64,000 bases of DNA from Polytrichum commune (taxonomy: Eukaryota; Streptophyta; Polytrichopsida; Polytrichales; Polytrichaceae): NCBI GenBank assembly GCA_950295325.1, contig OX485804.1, positions 66,502,033 through 66,566,032 of the forward strand. Reading direction: 5' to 3'. The notes beneath the pieces are model-generated. The model did not search any database and was not told the DNA's origin. It saw nothing but the letters and a program-made list of their open reading frames with translations. The position numbers were made by a program, and so were the translations under genes. How positions within the stretch are numbered: the stretch's first letter is position 1; every line of letters begins with the position of its first letter. Below are positions 41,577-53,332 of this stretch, piece by piece.

Positions 41577-42719
41577 AGGTAGACGTGCCTAATGTGGTTA
41601 CTTATCTTAATTGTACATCTATATATTTGATTGGTGTGTGGTTAGGTACGTGGCTCCAAGCATGGTTACACAAAAAGGTGTGTGTTTAGGAAAGACTGGA
41701 ATATGTGCTCAAAATATGATAACCATTCTAGATTCAATAGTCAACATAGTTGGGGGGAGCAATATGACCATCTAATGAGCAAGAGAAACATCACTTTGAT
41801 AATGAATAAGATATTCATATGAGCACCAAAGATTATAAGAAAAGCAACTACAACCTCAATGTGGATTTGCTTACCATCTTGTGCTAATGACATGTTTCAT
41901 ATCCTCGGAGAAGTGAGATAGTCATAACATTGTTCAGCCATGTAGGTCGGTTCCATGACCTTGGAATATGTCAATTATATTTTGTGGCCCTCAAACAAAG
42001 TAAGAATATGGGTTTACTACTCATACATTTAGGTTGATACCTCGGGGGGGGGGGGGGGGGGGGGGGTAGTCATTGGTTGGAGTAGCAATATACGTGCGAA
42101 CAAATGATAGGGTATTTTAAAAACATGGGGGCTAAAAATTATAAATGGACTTAAGAGTAATATAGGGTATCAAAAATGGCATTGGACATCTTTAAAGTAC
42201 TATAGGGTATGGAATAATAGGTAATTTGGAATTATAAGTAATGCAAGCCATTTTTCTATTAACCCAAAGTAGAAATTTACATAATGATAGCATGTGAAAA
42301 AAAAAAGAGAATTGAAAGTAATACCCCCCTATAAAATAGTGGTTGTTCACACCTATATCCTTAACTTTTTAACACACTGCCCCCCCCCCCCCGAGGCTGA
42401 TACTTGGAAATATAGGTGGTATTATAATTCTGGCACTATTCACAAAAAAAAGTTGTTCATTTCAGTATTATTCACTAAACATACTATTCATTGTAGCACA
42501 ATCATTGAAAATACCGACATTATTCACAATATTCTTACTCTTCACACCAACACTATTCATTATTTGTACTGGAGTCAATTTCTTCCTTATATCTAAGTTT
42601 TTTCCCATGAAGATAAGATAGTGGAGGTCATGTCGGATGCTAAATATAGAATTGAGCACAACCATGTAATCAAATAATGCTATGGTCGAAGAAAGTAACC
42701 ATTTAAGACCCATCTACCT
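41577..42719 (+). mobile_element. AGGTAGATG-family MITE split by an inserted repeat
   Basis: Left end AGGTAGACGTGCCTAAT at 41577 and right end CATCTACCT at 42719, with TA on each side. The family reads normally to about 41928 (GAGAAGTGAGATAGTCA) and resumes near 42690 (GTAACCATTTAAGACC). Between them sits about 755 bp of unrelated sequence. Confidence 0.8.
41930..42688. mobile_element. Unclassified insertion with poly-G and poly-C inner repeats
   Basis: Contains CCTC followed by 23 G at 42044-42066 and, inverted, a run of 13 C then GAGG at 42380-42396, flanked by similar GATAC-containing words. The two tracts look like inverted ends of a smaller element (about 42030-42405). TATAGGGTAT recurs between them and ATTCAC words follow the second. 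Superfamily unknown. Confidence 0.5.
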
Positions 42720-42857
42720 TAACCATATATATGATTCGGGCCATGGGAGGAAGCACCACTTGCAAATGGACTTGAACCAACATGTGAATAGTTCTTTGTA
42801 GCAAGTAGGGAAAAATGGCTCCCAAGTATGGCATATATAGTCACCATAACGCTTAAG

Positions 42858-43115
42858 GCTCACTTAAGGTAAGCGGATGTTAAATGGTTACTTAAGCTAT
42901 GCACCCACTTCTTTCAGGTTGTGAAACACATAATTAATATAAAGAATTGCTAGTTCCACATCATGTTAGTAGCCAAATTTTGTCATCATTTGCATAACTC
43001 ATATGAATATCTTCTTCATTTCCCCGAGGGTGCATCTTTCATTAAAACCAAGAATCATGTGCGTTCGCGACATATTATTCTAAAAACTTCTATATATAAC
43101 ATATTCTTTTGTAAA
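42858..43115 (-). mobile_element. AGGTAGATG-family fragment, reverse
   Basis: TGCACCCACTTCT.TCAGG, GAAACACATAATTA and AACTCATATGAATATCTTCTTCATT are inverse family phrases. The far end is missing. Confidence 0.5.
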
Positions 43116-43246
43116 ATTAAGCAAAACACATACAATTTCAATGATTAAAATAAAAGTGACAATATGTATATATAAAAAAACTACAATCATATGTAGTCAG
43201 TAAATAAGTATACAATTCTACTTTTGAATAACAATCGACCCTTATC

Positions 43247-43555
43247 CTATGTGTAATGCAAAACCCTAGTATTATCAATAAAGTCGTTGAAGACTTTTTC
43301 ATCCTCCGGATATAACTTATAAGCATCTAAGTCTGCAATATATGTCATACAAGCTAATTCAATCATTGTTTCTAAGTCTCCCATCAAATGATCAATAAGA
43401 TTGTATCTCCACTTATTGGTTCTTCCTTTTTGATACCAACATAAGCCAATATAAGAACTTATGTTATAAAGTCTAGTAACATTACCATACAAGTCCAAAT
43501 GACATACAGTCCACCCTCCATAAATGTTAGGCTCTGGAGTAAAATTTCCTAACAT
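43247..43555 (-). CDS. Hypothetical ORF, 102 codons, partly encoded by a MITE end
   Basis: An open frame on the minus strand whose start lies inside the inverted terminus of the pogo-like MITE (43507-43993) and whose remainder lies outside it. The product is not low-complexity (for example NLIDHLMGDLETMIELACMT and DLDAYKLYPEDEKVFNDF) and looks protein-like, but I do not recognise it. It may be a degraded exon of a pogo-type transposase or of a host gene. No splice or promoter evidence. Confidence 0.3.
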   Translation of the reverse strand: MLGNFTPEPNIYGGWTVCHLDLYGNVTRLYNISSYIGLCWYQKGRTNKWRYNLIDHLMGDLETMIELACMTYIADLDAYKLYPEDEKVFNDFIDNTRVLHYT

Positions 43556-43993
43556 TTATAGTGAGTTAACATTGTAAGAGTTATAAAGGGAGCTTTTTGA
43601 ATGCTTAACAAATATAAATTCATTACAATTATGGAGGGAGAGTTTTGCAAAATTATCATATCTAAAATATGTGTATCAAATCAATCTTTTATTTTTATGA
43701 AACAAAATAAGAATCAATATAGTCCAGATGAATGATTTGATCACAAAAGTCAAATTTGGTGGCTTTTGCCACTTTGAAAGGGTGTGAGTCAATGTAATGG
43801 ATGTCATCACACAATATTGGATGTATTTCGTAGGTTAACATTTATAAGTGGCAAATTAACAAAGAGGGGAGTAAATTATTGTTAACATTTAACATAGTTA
43901 ACATTCTAGTTAGCAATATGAGGGGAGTATGATTTTGTTAACAAATATAATGAGTTAACGTTTATAAGTGTAACATTTATAGAGGGTGGACTG
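43507..43993. mobile_element. Pogo-like (Tc1/mariner) MITE (487 bp, TSD TA)
   Basis: CAGTCCACCCTCCATAAATG and its near-complement ending CATTTATAGAGGGTGGACTG bound the element, with TA on both sides (43505-43506, 43994-43995). The terminus matches the CAGTC..CCTCTATAA pattern of plant pogo-like elements. Internal repeats of GTTAACATTTATA extend the ends. Confidence 0.85.
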
Positions 43994-44654
43994 TATATTT
44001 TTGAAAGCCCCTCCATACATGTACACAAGTACAAGTTATAAAATTTGTAGCATATGTATACATAGTACAACAAGGTTCAGTTTATTATACCTTTTGTGCA
44101 CTCATGTCACGGGGAGGTCACTTCATTGTCAAGTTGACACCACGTGCGGACAAAGTTTGCTACCCCTATATTACATGCCATATATAATTTTAAAATTTAT
44201 GATATTTTTTCTACATATACATAACCATTGATAGTATCTTTTGTATACTTTTTTGAATTTTTTAGTCATCTTTTTTTTTTCAGTAATTGTTTTAGTTGAA
44301 TTTTGTGTCATTCTAGTTAGAAATGGTATGTTTTATGAAAAAAACAAATCATCAAATTTAGTTACCACTTTTAACTATGTCATAGGTATTGTGTATATCT
44401 ACTCATGAAAAAAAATTGATAAAATTTTGACCCATTTTGGTGGTGCAACTTACCAAAAGAAGATTTTTTTGGTCGCACGTGGTGTTCAACTTGACAATGG
44501 AGTGATCTACCTGTGACTCATGTATAGTCATACATGTTCTAGTACAATGCACCCCCTAGGTAAATTTCCAAAGACTCTAAGATTCTTGTGGACATTAATT
44601 GGTCATGGAGATCCCCCGTGGAATGATGAACATATGTATCTTGAGTACGTACTC

Positions 44655-44738
44655 CAACATCTTTAAAGCACGTGCCTTTTTGGTGTCCATTTTCACATTT
44701 TCACAATTACACCTAACTATACACCACTCAAATATAGT
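44655..44738 (-). mobile_element. AGGTAGATG-family fragment
   Basis: ACACCTAACTATACACCACT and CAAATATAG are the inverse of the family 5' core. Truncated on both sides. Confidence 0.45.
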
Positions 44739-44924
44739 TGTCCGATCATGGGGAGGGGGAGAGTCCTACACTAAACATTTGTTGGCTATGTCTGTAGGAC
44801 AGAGACTTATGCATCGACTTCTTTTTTGTTTCAATAGAAAATTTCCTAACCACTTTGCGTTCACACTTGGACGTTAATTATTCTTGCTATTTTTGGTTTA
44901 GTTAATTTAATGTGGATGTTAAAT

Positions 44925-45015
44925 ATATTTATATATATCTAGTTAACTATAGTTGCTCCCTAAAATGAGTTGAAAAAACTCTAGTTAACTATAGTTATTA
45001 TGGCAGTTGTTAATT
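44925..45015 (+). repeat. TAGTTAACTATAGTT repeat cluster 1
   Basis: Two copies of CTAGTTAACTATAGTT separated by about 45 bases, with CTCCCTAAAATGAGTTGAAAA between them. The same arrangement occurs at 51590-51670. Confidence 0.6.
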
Positions 45016-45491
45016 ATTTATTTTGAAATTTTCGGGTGATAAATGAGTAGCTTCAGTCCTTGACCCGCATTTGAGAAGAAGGTGCACAAAATCCAAGAAA
45101 TGTTTGGTTATAGGTATAGTAAATAGCCATGGATTGGCATGAGCAAAGTGGGCAGCTACAATTATAGTCTTTCATAGTAAAAGGAGAGAGCCTCACGGTT
45201 CTACCGATTTCTTTGTTTAGTGTGGCATTAAATTGATGCGTCATGTTGATTAGAGTCATTTCTCATGACTTGTCATGAAACAACAAGTGTCTCATGCAAT
45301 ACTACCTTCTCTGGTTGCAAGAGCGATTTACAAGACCATTTGCGTGAGTTGACAATGAATAGTGTGGGCCATACCAAATCATATGTACAACGTACATAGC
45401 GTCGACGAATCAAGCACTTTGTGAAAGAATTATTGTTTTCGTAATCAAACTACAAAATAGACATACAAATTGTATAGAATCATCATTCACT

Positions 45492-45632
45492 ACATAACAT
45501 TACTCAAATCCATAACATTGTTTTGTGGGACTGACAATACTCCACAAAACATTCCCCCCACATTCAATATGAAGATGAGGGAATATTCCATTATCAATCC
45601 CACATAACACTGTTATGAATCTGAAGAACGGT
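45492..45632. mobile_element. Palindromic MITE, relative of 24129-24275
   Basis: ACTCAAATCCATAACATTG and GTTTTGTGGGACTGACA at the left, ATCCCACATAACACTGTTAT and GAATCTGAAGAA at the right, in inverted register as in the 24129 copy. Ends are eroded. Confidence 0.65.
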
Positions 45633-47250
45633 ATATAGAATGGGTAAATGATGAACTTCGTTTTGCACTGAAAGAATCAAGATTCTCCCACTTCAGAAGA
45701 AACCCACGATCAACGGTTCATTGAATGAATTTGTTCCTAGGGTATCGTTTGGGTATCCATGTAGACCCCACTCATAACTCCATTCTCCTTTCCAACCTTA
45801 ACCCCGCTTGTTTTTCAACATGGCAGTGCTTGTCTAGAAGTTGAAGGTTGTGTTCTACAAACACGCAAGGATTTCTAAGCTCCGATTGCGGATAGAGAAG
45901 AATGAATCTACCCTAATCTAACAAACAGAGTTAGTACTGTTTGTTGGAACTGGGTCGATGGTTATCAGCAATCTAAGATGTCTGCTGTCATGGCTTAGGA
46001 TGTAGTGTACACTACCAAAGGAATCGAATCCACACTAATTGGCACCACAATCGGTTACAGATTCCAATACTCATCAGGCCGTCCTGGACCACCAAACAAC
46101 CTTGGAGAGGTTTTCCTTTGTGCATTAATTAGCAAGGCCTCTTTACAGAAAACGGTGCAGTATCTTGCGTATACTATGCGGCGGTGTCACTTACATACCT
46201 TATATTGAAGCCTACGTAGAGGCCACACTAACTGCCAAAGGTCTTTTATAGCATCACTCCACACTAGGATGTTGCACCCCGGGTGTCATGAATTTTGGAA
46301 GAGTCAATCACCACTTTTGTTGGCTCATGCCCCGATCACACCAAACTTTCCGTCCGGTTCCAGCCGTGAAATTGTTGGGGATTATGTTTAGAAATAGATG
46401 TTGGCCCACCACTTTTCACACTATTACAGCTGGAGATGTCGATAGATGGTGTCAGAAGTGGCCGATGTGATCAGCCCCTCACCCTTGCAAGATGAGCATT
46501 ATTCAGCCCACGCATTGTTCATTTTAAAAGAGTGAACTGGCAATTAGGCCTAGCACCCACACTAATCAATTCAATTAGTGCCATTCTAACTATGACCACA
46601 CATAAAGGCCTGGTACTGATTTTTTTTCTTTAAATTTTGTCTATTATAAAATAGAATTATCCACTCATTTCAAATTGAGGTGATGGTGGATTATGACATG
46701 TGAAATGTTTGTCATGCCCTCCACACATGGTCTTTATGTAGTGGAATGTCCTTCGGGGTCGTGCGTTGTGTGATTTGAGGGCATGTACCCTTAGGCTCCC
46801 ACTCTCGCGCAAGTGCCCTTAAATTCCATAATGCACTCCCCTCAAGGCATTTGCCTATACATAAAACTTCGAAAGTTGCAGTAGATTTATTGGAACCCTT
46901 CACAAATAGTGTACGAGACACTAAAATACCACAAACAGTGTAGTTAGAGAGTTGTGACTTTACACATTGTCAAGGGAATTTACATGTGTCCTTTTTGCAA
47001 TCCCTTTTGCAACTAACATGAGCACTAGTAAGTACTTGATAGTTGTGAATTTTGAATGCCAGGGCTTCCTGGTCTAAGTTAGGAAAATCAGAAACAAAGA
47101 ATGATCGCTACTGGTGCACTAGACTAGGGGTAGAATGTGGAACCACAATGGCTAATTGTAAGAGTGGTGGCCCAAAAAGGACGCAGTATTAGGTAAGATG
47201 TAGCAATTGGGTGGATAGGTGTTGTTTCACCACTTGCAAACACTTTTGGG
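45633..47250. other. Intergenic DNA
   Basis: No gene recognised; frames at 46005-46208 and 46288-46470 (+) are short and unlike anything I know. A run of CT/TA-rich sequence lies near 46620-46660. Confidence 0.4.
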
Positions 47251-48180
47251 CAGGGTTGTCTATCGCGACGTCCTGCCACCGTCATGACGTCATGACGTGT
47301 CGTGTCGGGGCGGACCCCTCCGTCACGACATAATAGGGTCCACGTAGGGTCATACTAGGGGGGAGCTAGTAGGGTGGGTAAAATACTTACCTTCTTGCCA
47401 AGGTGGCATCCAATGTGGCAGAAAAATCCGACGTGGATGTGCATATTTCCCTTGCCAGGTAAATCATTTTGCCTTTGTGTTTATCATTCTGTTAAAATCA
47501 AAGTAGTAAAATATGACAAATGAGGGTGTGGGGGGGAGGGGAACGGAGCGGACGGGGACGGGAACGGGGGCGGGAACGGATGCGGACGGGGGGAACGCCG
47601 GATGGAGGGCCGGATGGGGGCCGGATGGGGTACCGGATGGGGTACCGGATGGAGGCCGGATGGGGTACGGATGGGGGCCGGATTGGGGTTCGGATTGGGG
47701 TTCGGATTAGGGGGGACCGGGTTCGGATGTGGGGGAGGGGGTTCGGATTAGGGGGGGCCCCGTTCGGATTGGGGGGGACCGGGTTCGGATGGGTGGGGGG
47801 GGGGGGCCGGGTTCGGATAGGGGGGGGGGGGGGGGATGGAGGCCGGATGAGGGCCGGATGGGGGGCCGGATGAGGGCCGGATGGGGGAGGGGAACGTAGG
47901 GAGCGGGGGGAACGGGGGGGGGGGAACGGGGGGGGGGGGGACGGGCGCTAGTAATTTTTTTCCCACTTTACCTCTACTTTGCTGACATGGCACCATACGT
48001 GGACATCGTAAATCCTACGTGTCCTGATTGGGGTAATGTAATTACACAAAAAAAATACGGTAAAATTCAAGTTCGTCAGGATAAAGACAGCATCCGGCAT
48101 AATGTCGTGACAGATACGTGTCGTGACGCCACGACATTATGTCGGGATTAGCCTCCGTCACGACACAATAGACAACCCTG
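47251..48180. mobile_element. Non-autonomous hAT element (930 bp, 8-bp TSD) with a G-rich core
   Basis: CAGGGTTGTCTAT and ATAGACAACCCTG are perfect inverted ends, flanked on both sides by CTTTTGGG (47243-47250, 48181-48188). An 8-bp duplication with a CAGGG terminus fits hAT. Subterminal zones carry many copies of GTCGTGACG/CGTCACGAC words on both arms, the usual binding-site layout. No transposase frame. Confidence 0.93.
47521..47943 (+). repeat. G-rich minisatellite, core of the hAT element
   Basis: Imperfect repeats of GGCCGGATGGGG, GGTACCGGATGG and TTCGGATTGGGGG with many runs of 4-15 G. The + strand is strongly purine/G-biased over about 420 bases, which explains the Gly/Arg- and Pro-rich frames seen on the two strands; these are not genes. 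Strong G-quadruplex potential. Confidence 0.92.
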
Positions 48181-48259
48181 CTTTTGGGTGCCATTGAATT
48201 AACCGTTTTGTGTGCATTTGTATGCATAATAGTCTATATTGATGTTCAAATTAGGCAGA

Positions 48260-48456
48260 CTCTACTATACAAGTGGGGGGTTTGACTTACTTGCCTCTGT
48301 GGGAAAATGTAACTAATTATTTACATGAAATAAAATTATGAAACAACTTGCATTCCTCATCATTTCTTCTACTCCATTGAAAATATTGCAAAAATTCCAA
48401 GCTACTCTTTTTCGCCAAATTAACTTATTTTCACCGTTTTTCGTATATTTACCTTA
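48260..48456. mobile_element. AGGTAGAAATACC-family fragment, diverged
   Basis: AAGTGGGGGGTTTGAC, ATGAAACAACTTGCATTC and AACTTATTTTCACCG occur in the same order as in the 27 kb copies, ending GTATATTTACCTTA. The left end is lost. Confidence 0.55.
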
Positions 48457-48623
48457 CAAATTGAAATTCAAGACTTGTAGATTTCATGCTTGAGTTTGCA
48501 TAAAATCGTATGTGAGTATGCGTGATAATTTGTACTGTCTCCCCACTTTTGAATGTTGTGTGTGATTAAAGAATCGGTTGCACTCAAGATGAGTTGATCC
48601 ATGCAGGTAAGTCGGTTAATTAT

Positions 48624-49400
48624 GCCATGCCTAGCTTACTATAACAAGCTTTGCATACGGGGAACAAACGGGGAAGGGTGGTTGGTGATTTTGGTTTATA
48701 CAGGCCAGGGTATTTTTGAGAATATCGTAGAATCCACACTTATCCATGGCCTTCCCGAGGATACACCTTGTATTTATGTAGTTACATATATTCTAGGTTC
48801 ATAGCAGGTTGGATGTAAAATGTCCAATAATCAACTAATTTGCTAAACAAAAAGGCTTGAGTGATCCATAAAAATATGTATGAAAATTTAAGTAACTATG
48901 TATACATATTTTTCATAAATGTAGATACATAACATATCGTACACATGTCATCAGTCGATGGCCTAGAACAACTACCATACAAACAATCGATTAGGCAGGT
49001 CGACTGATATGTAGTAGTCTACTACCTTGGTGGATTGTCACAAGTGATTGTTAGGCAGCAGTTGATTATTTGGATTCAATGGGAGCTTAAAGGTTGCCAA
49101 GAGAGATCAAGGGGTGCAAGAAAGGAGTGTTAACTTAGTCACATCATATTTATTGCCCATAATCATTACAATGGGGGTTTATAATAGGGTGCCCCACCTC
49201 ACATTGGCCTCATTCGCAAGTCCTTCATTGGCCTAACTTGTTATAGTAAGTTTTGCATACAAAGAACAAACGCGAAGGATGGTTAGTGATTTGTTTATAT
49301 ATTTAAGCAAGTATGATGTTTACAATATGATGGAGCATACGTTTATCCCTAGTCTTTTCGACAACATAGTGCAAGATTTTATCATCCGAGCCCATATTGG
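48624..49400 (+). repeat. Diverged direct duplication
   Basis: The block around CTATAACAAGCTTTGCATAC, GAACAAACGGGGAAGG, GGTTGGTGATTT (48630-48790) recurs at 49235-49400 as TTATAGTAAGTTTTGCATAC, GAACAAACGCGAAGG, GGTTAGTGATTT. Each is followed by a clause ending CATACGTTTATCCC or CACACTTATCC. They may be pieces of two related elements. Frames at 48601-48804 and 49468-49686 are of unknown nature. Confidence 0.6.
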
Positions 49401-50115
49401 TGGTTGAGCCATGTCATCGACCTAGTTGAGATATATGATGTGATTGGTGATTTTATGATTCTCTTATGTGTTTATATATACATGGGAGTTAACGGGGCTT
49501 GACATCTTCATTTTGGCATGGGAGAAGTACACACCACATTTCGATTGGCTCTTTATAAATTTGGCATTTATAGTGACCAAAGATTCTATGGAGGGAGAGG
49601 AGCATTATTGCTTGCGTGATTGCTTGACAAAGAAATTCACAAGTATTGGCGCAACAAGTTACTTTTCAACGCTACGCACCCCATAGCCATCCCAATTCAG
49701 TGACATGTTCAACATGCTTGATTAAATAATCTAAGGATCATGGATCTTGATTATTTGCAAGACAAGCTCATCAATAACAATGAGTATTGGCTCTGGTTAG
49801 ATGAGCATAATGTCGAACTTCAACGACGTACTAATTATTGGATTTGTCCTTTGGAGAGATTTTTACCATAAACTTATGTGCAATGTGGTGGTGTAATAAT
49901 AGTTTTAATTCAATAATTCAATCCAAACAAACACTCTATAGTGGCGGGGGTTGCTTGTGGATATGATTGCACTATGTACACCCGCATGTGAAAAGAACTT
50001 CATTCACCAAATAGATGGTGTTTGCATTATAACTTTGTATTGGTAATACCCATTACATGCAAGGATGCATGTATATATAGAAGGTGGATGTATGGATGTA
50101 TGTATGCTTGGTGTT

Positions 50116-50570
50116 GATTCATTTATGTGATGCAGTGGCCTAATATTTCATTAAAACCGATCATCTAGATATGGCTCAATTCAATTCATGTATGTTGACA
50201 CCTTGCGCAACCTTTGGGGTTATTTCATTTATGTGATGCGGAGACCTAATGCTTGATTAAGATTGATCACCTATGTATGGCTTATTAATTCAATTCATGT
50301 ACTTGGACACCTTAAGTAATCATTGGTGTTATTTTATTTATGTGTCACAAAGGCCTCATGCTTCATTAAAACCAATTACATAGGTGTGGCTCAATGATTC
50401 AATTTATGTATTTGGACACCTTAACCAACCTTTGGTGTTAATTTATTTATGTGATGCAGTGGCGTAATGCTTTATTAAAATTGATCACCTAGGTAGGGCT
50501 CAGTAATTCAATTTTGTATTTGTGCACTCAAGCAGCCTATGGTGTTAATCCAATCCACATCAACACCTAA
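50116..50570 (+). repeat. Four-copy tandem array, about 110-bp unit
   Basis: Units contain ATTTATGTGATGCAGTGGCC, TAATGCTT.ATTAAAA, GATCACCTA.GTA.GGCTCA, ATTCAATT.ATGTATTTGGACACC and AACC.TTGGTGTTA. Starts are near 50116, 50226, 50336 and 50446. Copies are about 80-85% alike by eye. Confidence 0.8.
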
Positions 50571-51170
50571 GTCCAAACTTACTCATACAGAGGAGTATTG
50601 TAGACAAAATGTGAGTAACCATGTGAAAAAAAAATTGTCATAAAAACCATACACAAATCCAAACAATATTAAATCCAATCCAATCCAACCCAATGCACAC
50701 TATGAAACAATCAACATTCCTGCAAATAATAAATCATGATGATTCATCACAATCCTCTCGAGGTACGGAATTTCTATTCCTTCATGACCCCACGGCTGCC
50801 CTTGGGGAGGAGCACTTGGTAATCACTATTTATCGGGAGCTTCACCTACACCCAATTCATCATCCATGCTCGCATTATCGTCAGTTCATGAATCGTATTT
50901 CTGAGGCATTTGTGTTGAAAAAACTCGCATCCTAACTTCATCAAGTTTTGGTTGATCAACAATGAGACCAATGTTGGCTACACACTATGGTGAGATAGGG
51001 GAACCCTACGAGAAATGCATATCCGAGATAAAGTGCATCGACCAAATGAGAATGTTACGTTGATGGGTCCAACCAAATGGCAACAATGAGAGCAAGTTGA
51101 AAGGTTTTCAAACTTTGGACAATTAATCAAGTAATTCAACTATTAGTTAACTAGTTGCCTTTCGTAACTA
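50571..51170. other. Intergenic DNA
   Basis: No gene recognised. The frame 50693-50935 (+) is not identifiable. Confidence 0.4.
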
Positions 51171-51680
51171 TAGTTGTTTGTGATTTGACATGTCAAAAAA
51201 TGTAGTTAACTAAAGTTGTTTTAAATTTGGTCTGCCAAAAAAATCTAGTTAGCTATAGTTATATCTAGTTAACTAAATATCTAGTAAACTAAAGTTGGGC
51301 GCAACTTGTTCATGGGATTATGTTGTAGTGTTGTATTGTCACTAGTGTGTTATTTGTGTTGGTGGTGTACTTGGAGGTAGTTGCGAAGCCCAACATTGTG
51401 AGTGATTATATAAAGGCGTTTCTTGATGATCCTCAATGGCCCGAACATATTGAAGACCCTAAACCGAAGCAAATTAAGAGGCAAACTTCTGCGAATATAT
51501 ACTAATACTTGAAACTATTCTAGTTAACTATAGTTGTTCTTGAATCTGGTCCTAAATTTTTCTAGTTAACTTTAGTTGTTCTTCAAATTGGTTTGAAGTT
51601 TTTATAGTTATTTATAGTTGTTCCCTAAAATGTATTGAAAAAAATCTAGTTAATTATAGTTATTTTGGTAGTTGTCCAAA
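51171..51680 (+). repeat. TAGTTAACTATAGTT repeat cluster 2
   Basis: At least eight variants of TAGTTAACTATAGTTGTT between 51171 and 51680, each near-palindromic around GTTAAC. The final pair (51600-51670) matches 44925-45015 in spacing and filler. Likely subterminal repeats of an unidentified transposon. Confidence 0.6.
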
Positions 51681-51924
51681 GTCTGAAGGTTTTGTAAGAA
51701 GAGGCTAAAGTTTTGTGGGCTTTGATATGGCTCACGTCAGAATTGTACAACGGAAATGTGCAACGCAACAATCTTTTCATAGATAACATCATGCTTCATT
51801 GGGAGTCGAATGAAAGCTTGAAGATTGGAGTGTGTGATTAGAGATGCGTGTTGCACATGGGTGAGAATGTTGAATTATTGTAGCATGCGAAAACCAAAGA
51901 GGCCAAGAATTCTTTTTAAATGAG

Positions 51925-52275
51925 AAGTGGTGGGTCAATTTAACAATCAATTAGGGAATCTACTCCACCCATTAGCAGTCTATTAAAGGATCAACTGCTC
52001 ACTTAGCAGTCCATTAGAGAATCGATTGCTTTTATAACGGTCGATTAGGGTTGATTGCTCATCTAGCAATCAACTCCATATGTGGATCGGCATATGGATT
52101 TTAAGAACATGAAATGGAAAAGGAGGGAAAAACCAACAATTCATTTGTATTCAAGAAAGAAAATCGTTGTATCAAAACAAGGGGTTGATAGAAATACTTA
52201 TGTGCAGTCGATTCTGCAATTGATTGCTCCAATTAACAATCAACTAGAGGTTGATTGCGGACGTGCAGTCGATTG
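51925..52275 (+). repeat. CAGTC/GATTGCT word cluster
   Basis: Dense short repeats of the type AGCAGTC(C/T)ATTA, TCGATTGCT and CAATCAACT in both orientations. A related string occurs near 48955-49060. Possible transposon subterminal zone; ends not visible. Confidence 0.45.
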
Positions 52276-52599
52276 ATGTGTCAACTCGCACAATATTAAT
52301 CAACTTTTGTGGTAACAATGTAAGAAAAACATCATGTGGTAAATAAAATTGTTGCCACAATAACGTCCTTTGGACGTCACGCCTAAATATGACGCAACGT
52401 AACATGACAACCAAAGGCCACATCACATCCATTTTCACATCCATGCGATGAACAATTTTTTGGATTACATCATATGCAATGGTTTGGTAACACAATAGCA
52501 AATGAGAGACATGAGAGTGGAGATTGTTGATTTTTTGTCACTTTTTTGAAGGCGTCCAATTATATTTCATACTCGAATATATGTATTTAGATGTTAGAA

Positions 52600-52985
52600 T
52601 TGATTATAGGTCATAGTTGATGATAGGTACACTCATCCCTCAAGGCCGAGCCACCACATGTTTCCATGTCGATTAGGCAAGCTCCCAACCATCTTGGGCC
52701 CACCTTGGGGTTATAAGGTATACTTGGAACTACACTAAATATTTACAATTCATATAATACAATAAAAACATATAGCATAATTCATCCAATATAAAATCCC
52801 TTTAATAGTATGCACCCCGAATGATACTTTAAATCCCGAATTGACACCGGAATTAGTTTCAAAGACCCGGTATCAATCTAGTCCAAGTTATTTGGGATGA
52901 ATCAACCACAAACCTATAGGGGGTAACGTTATATGTTGGTTGGATGAGAGGTACACTCATATGCGATAATTCCCCCTCTCTCCCT
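52600..52985. repeat. Dispersed repeat shared with 62430-62640
   Basis: GACACCGGAATTAGTTTCAA, CAATCTAGTCCAAG, TTTGGGATGAATC, CCTATAGGGGGT and TGGATGAGAG occur in the same order at 62480-62620. Class unknown. Confidence 0.6.
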
Positions 52986-53039
52986 AGCTTGCCTACATCA
53001 AGTAGGTAATTAATTGGGTCATAAATTCATGAAGTAACC

Positions 53040-53332
53040 TTCCACAACTGACCCCTAAACACTCATGAGAAGTTTCTTTGGTCTAAATGATCACTTTTGG
53101 GATGGTGAATGGTGATGCAAATGATTATACTCGGATGAATGACCTCCCAAAACATTTCATTTCCGGTGCACTATGTCACCTAAGGTCTACCCAAAAATAG
53201 TGGGGGTATCTTTGGTGAACCAAATATTTTCATCCAACCATGTGGGACTATAGGGGCTTGTCTTTTGGGGGAGATAGGTGGAAGTCAACTTGTCCATGCC
53301 CGTTCAAGGTGTACACCTTTGAAAGAGAGCAT
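53040..53332 (+). mobile_element. Cassandra-like LTR relic, sense orientation
   Basis: From 53180 to 53330 it is the inverse of 32880-33050 (GTGGGGGTATCTTTGGTGAACC, cut here to its shared words GTGAACC, CCATGTGGG, GGGGGAGATAGGTGG, CACCTTTGAAAG). The 5S-derived zone upstream is much weaker but ACTCGGATGAATGACCTCC (near 53133-53151) still parallels the ACTAGGATGGGTGACCTCC stretch of 5S rRNA. Old and partial. Confidence 0.55.

Noticed and set aside
47513..47996. Gly/Arg-rich and Pro-rich frames of 65-117 codons
   Set aside because: They are forced by the G-rich minisatellite, which has few stops in any frame.
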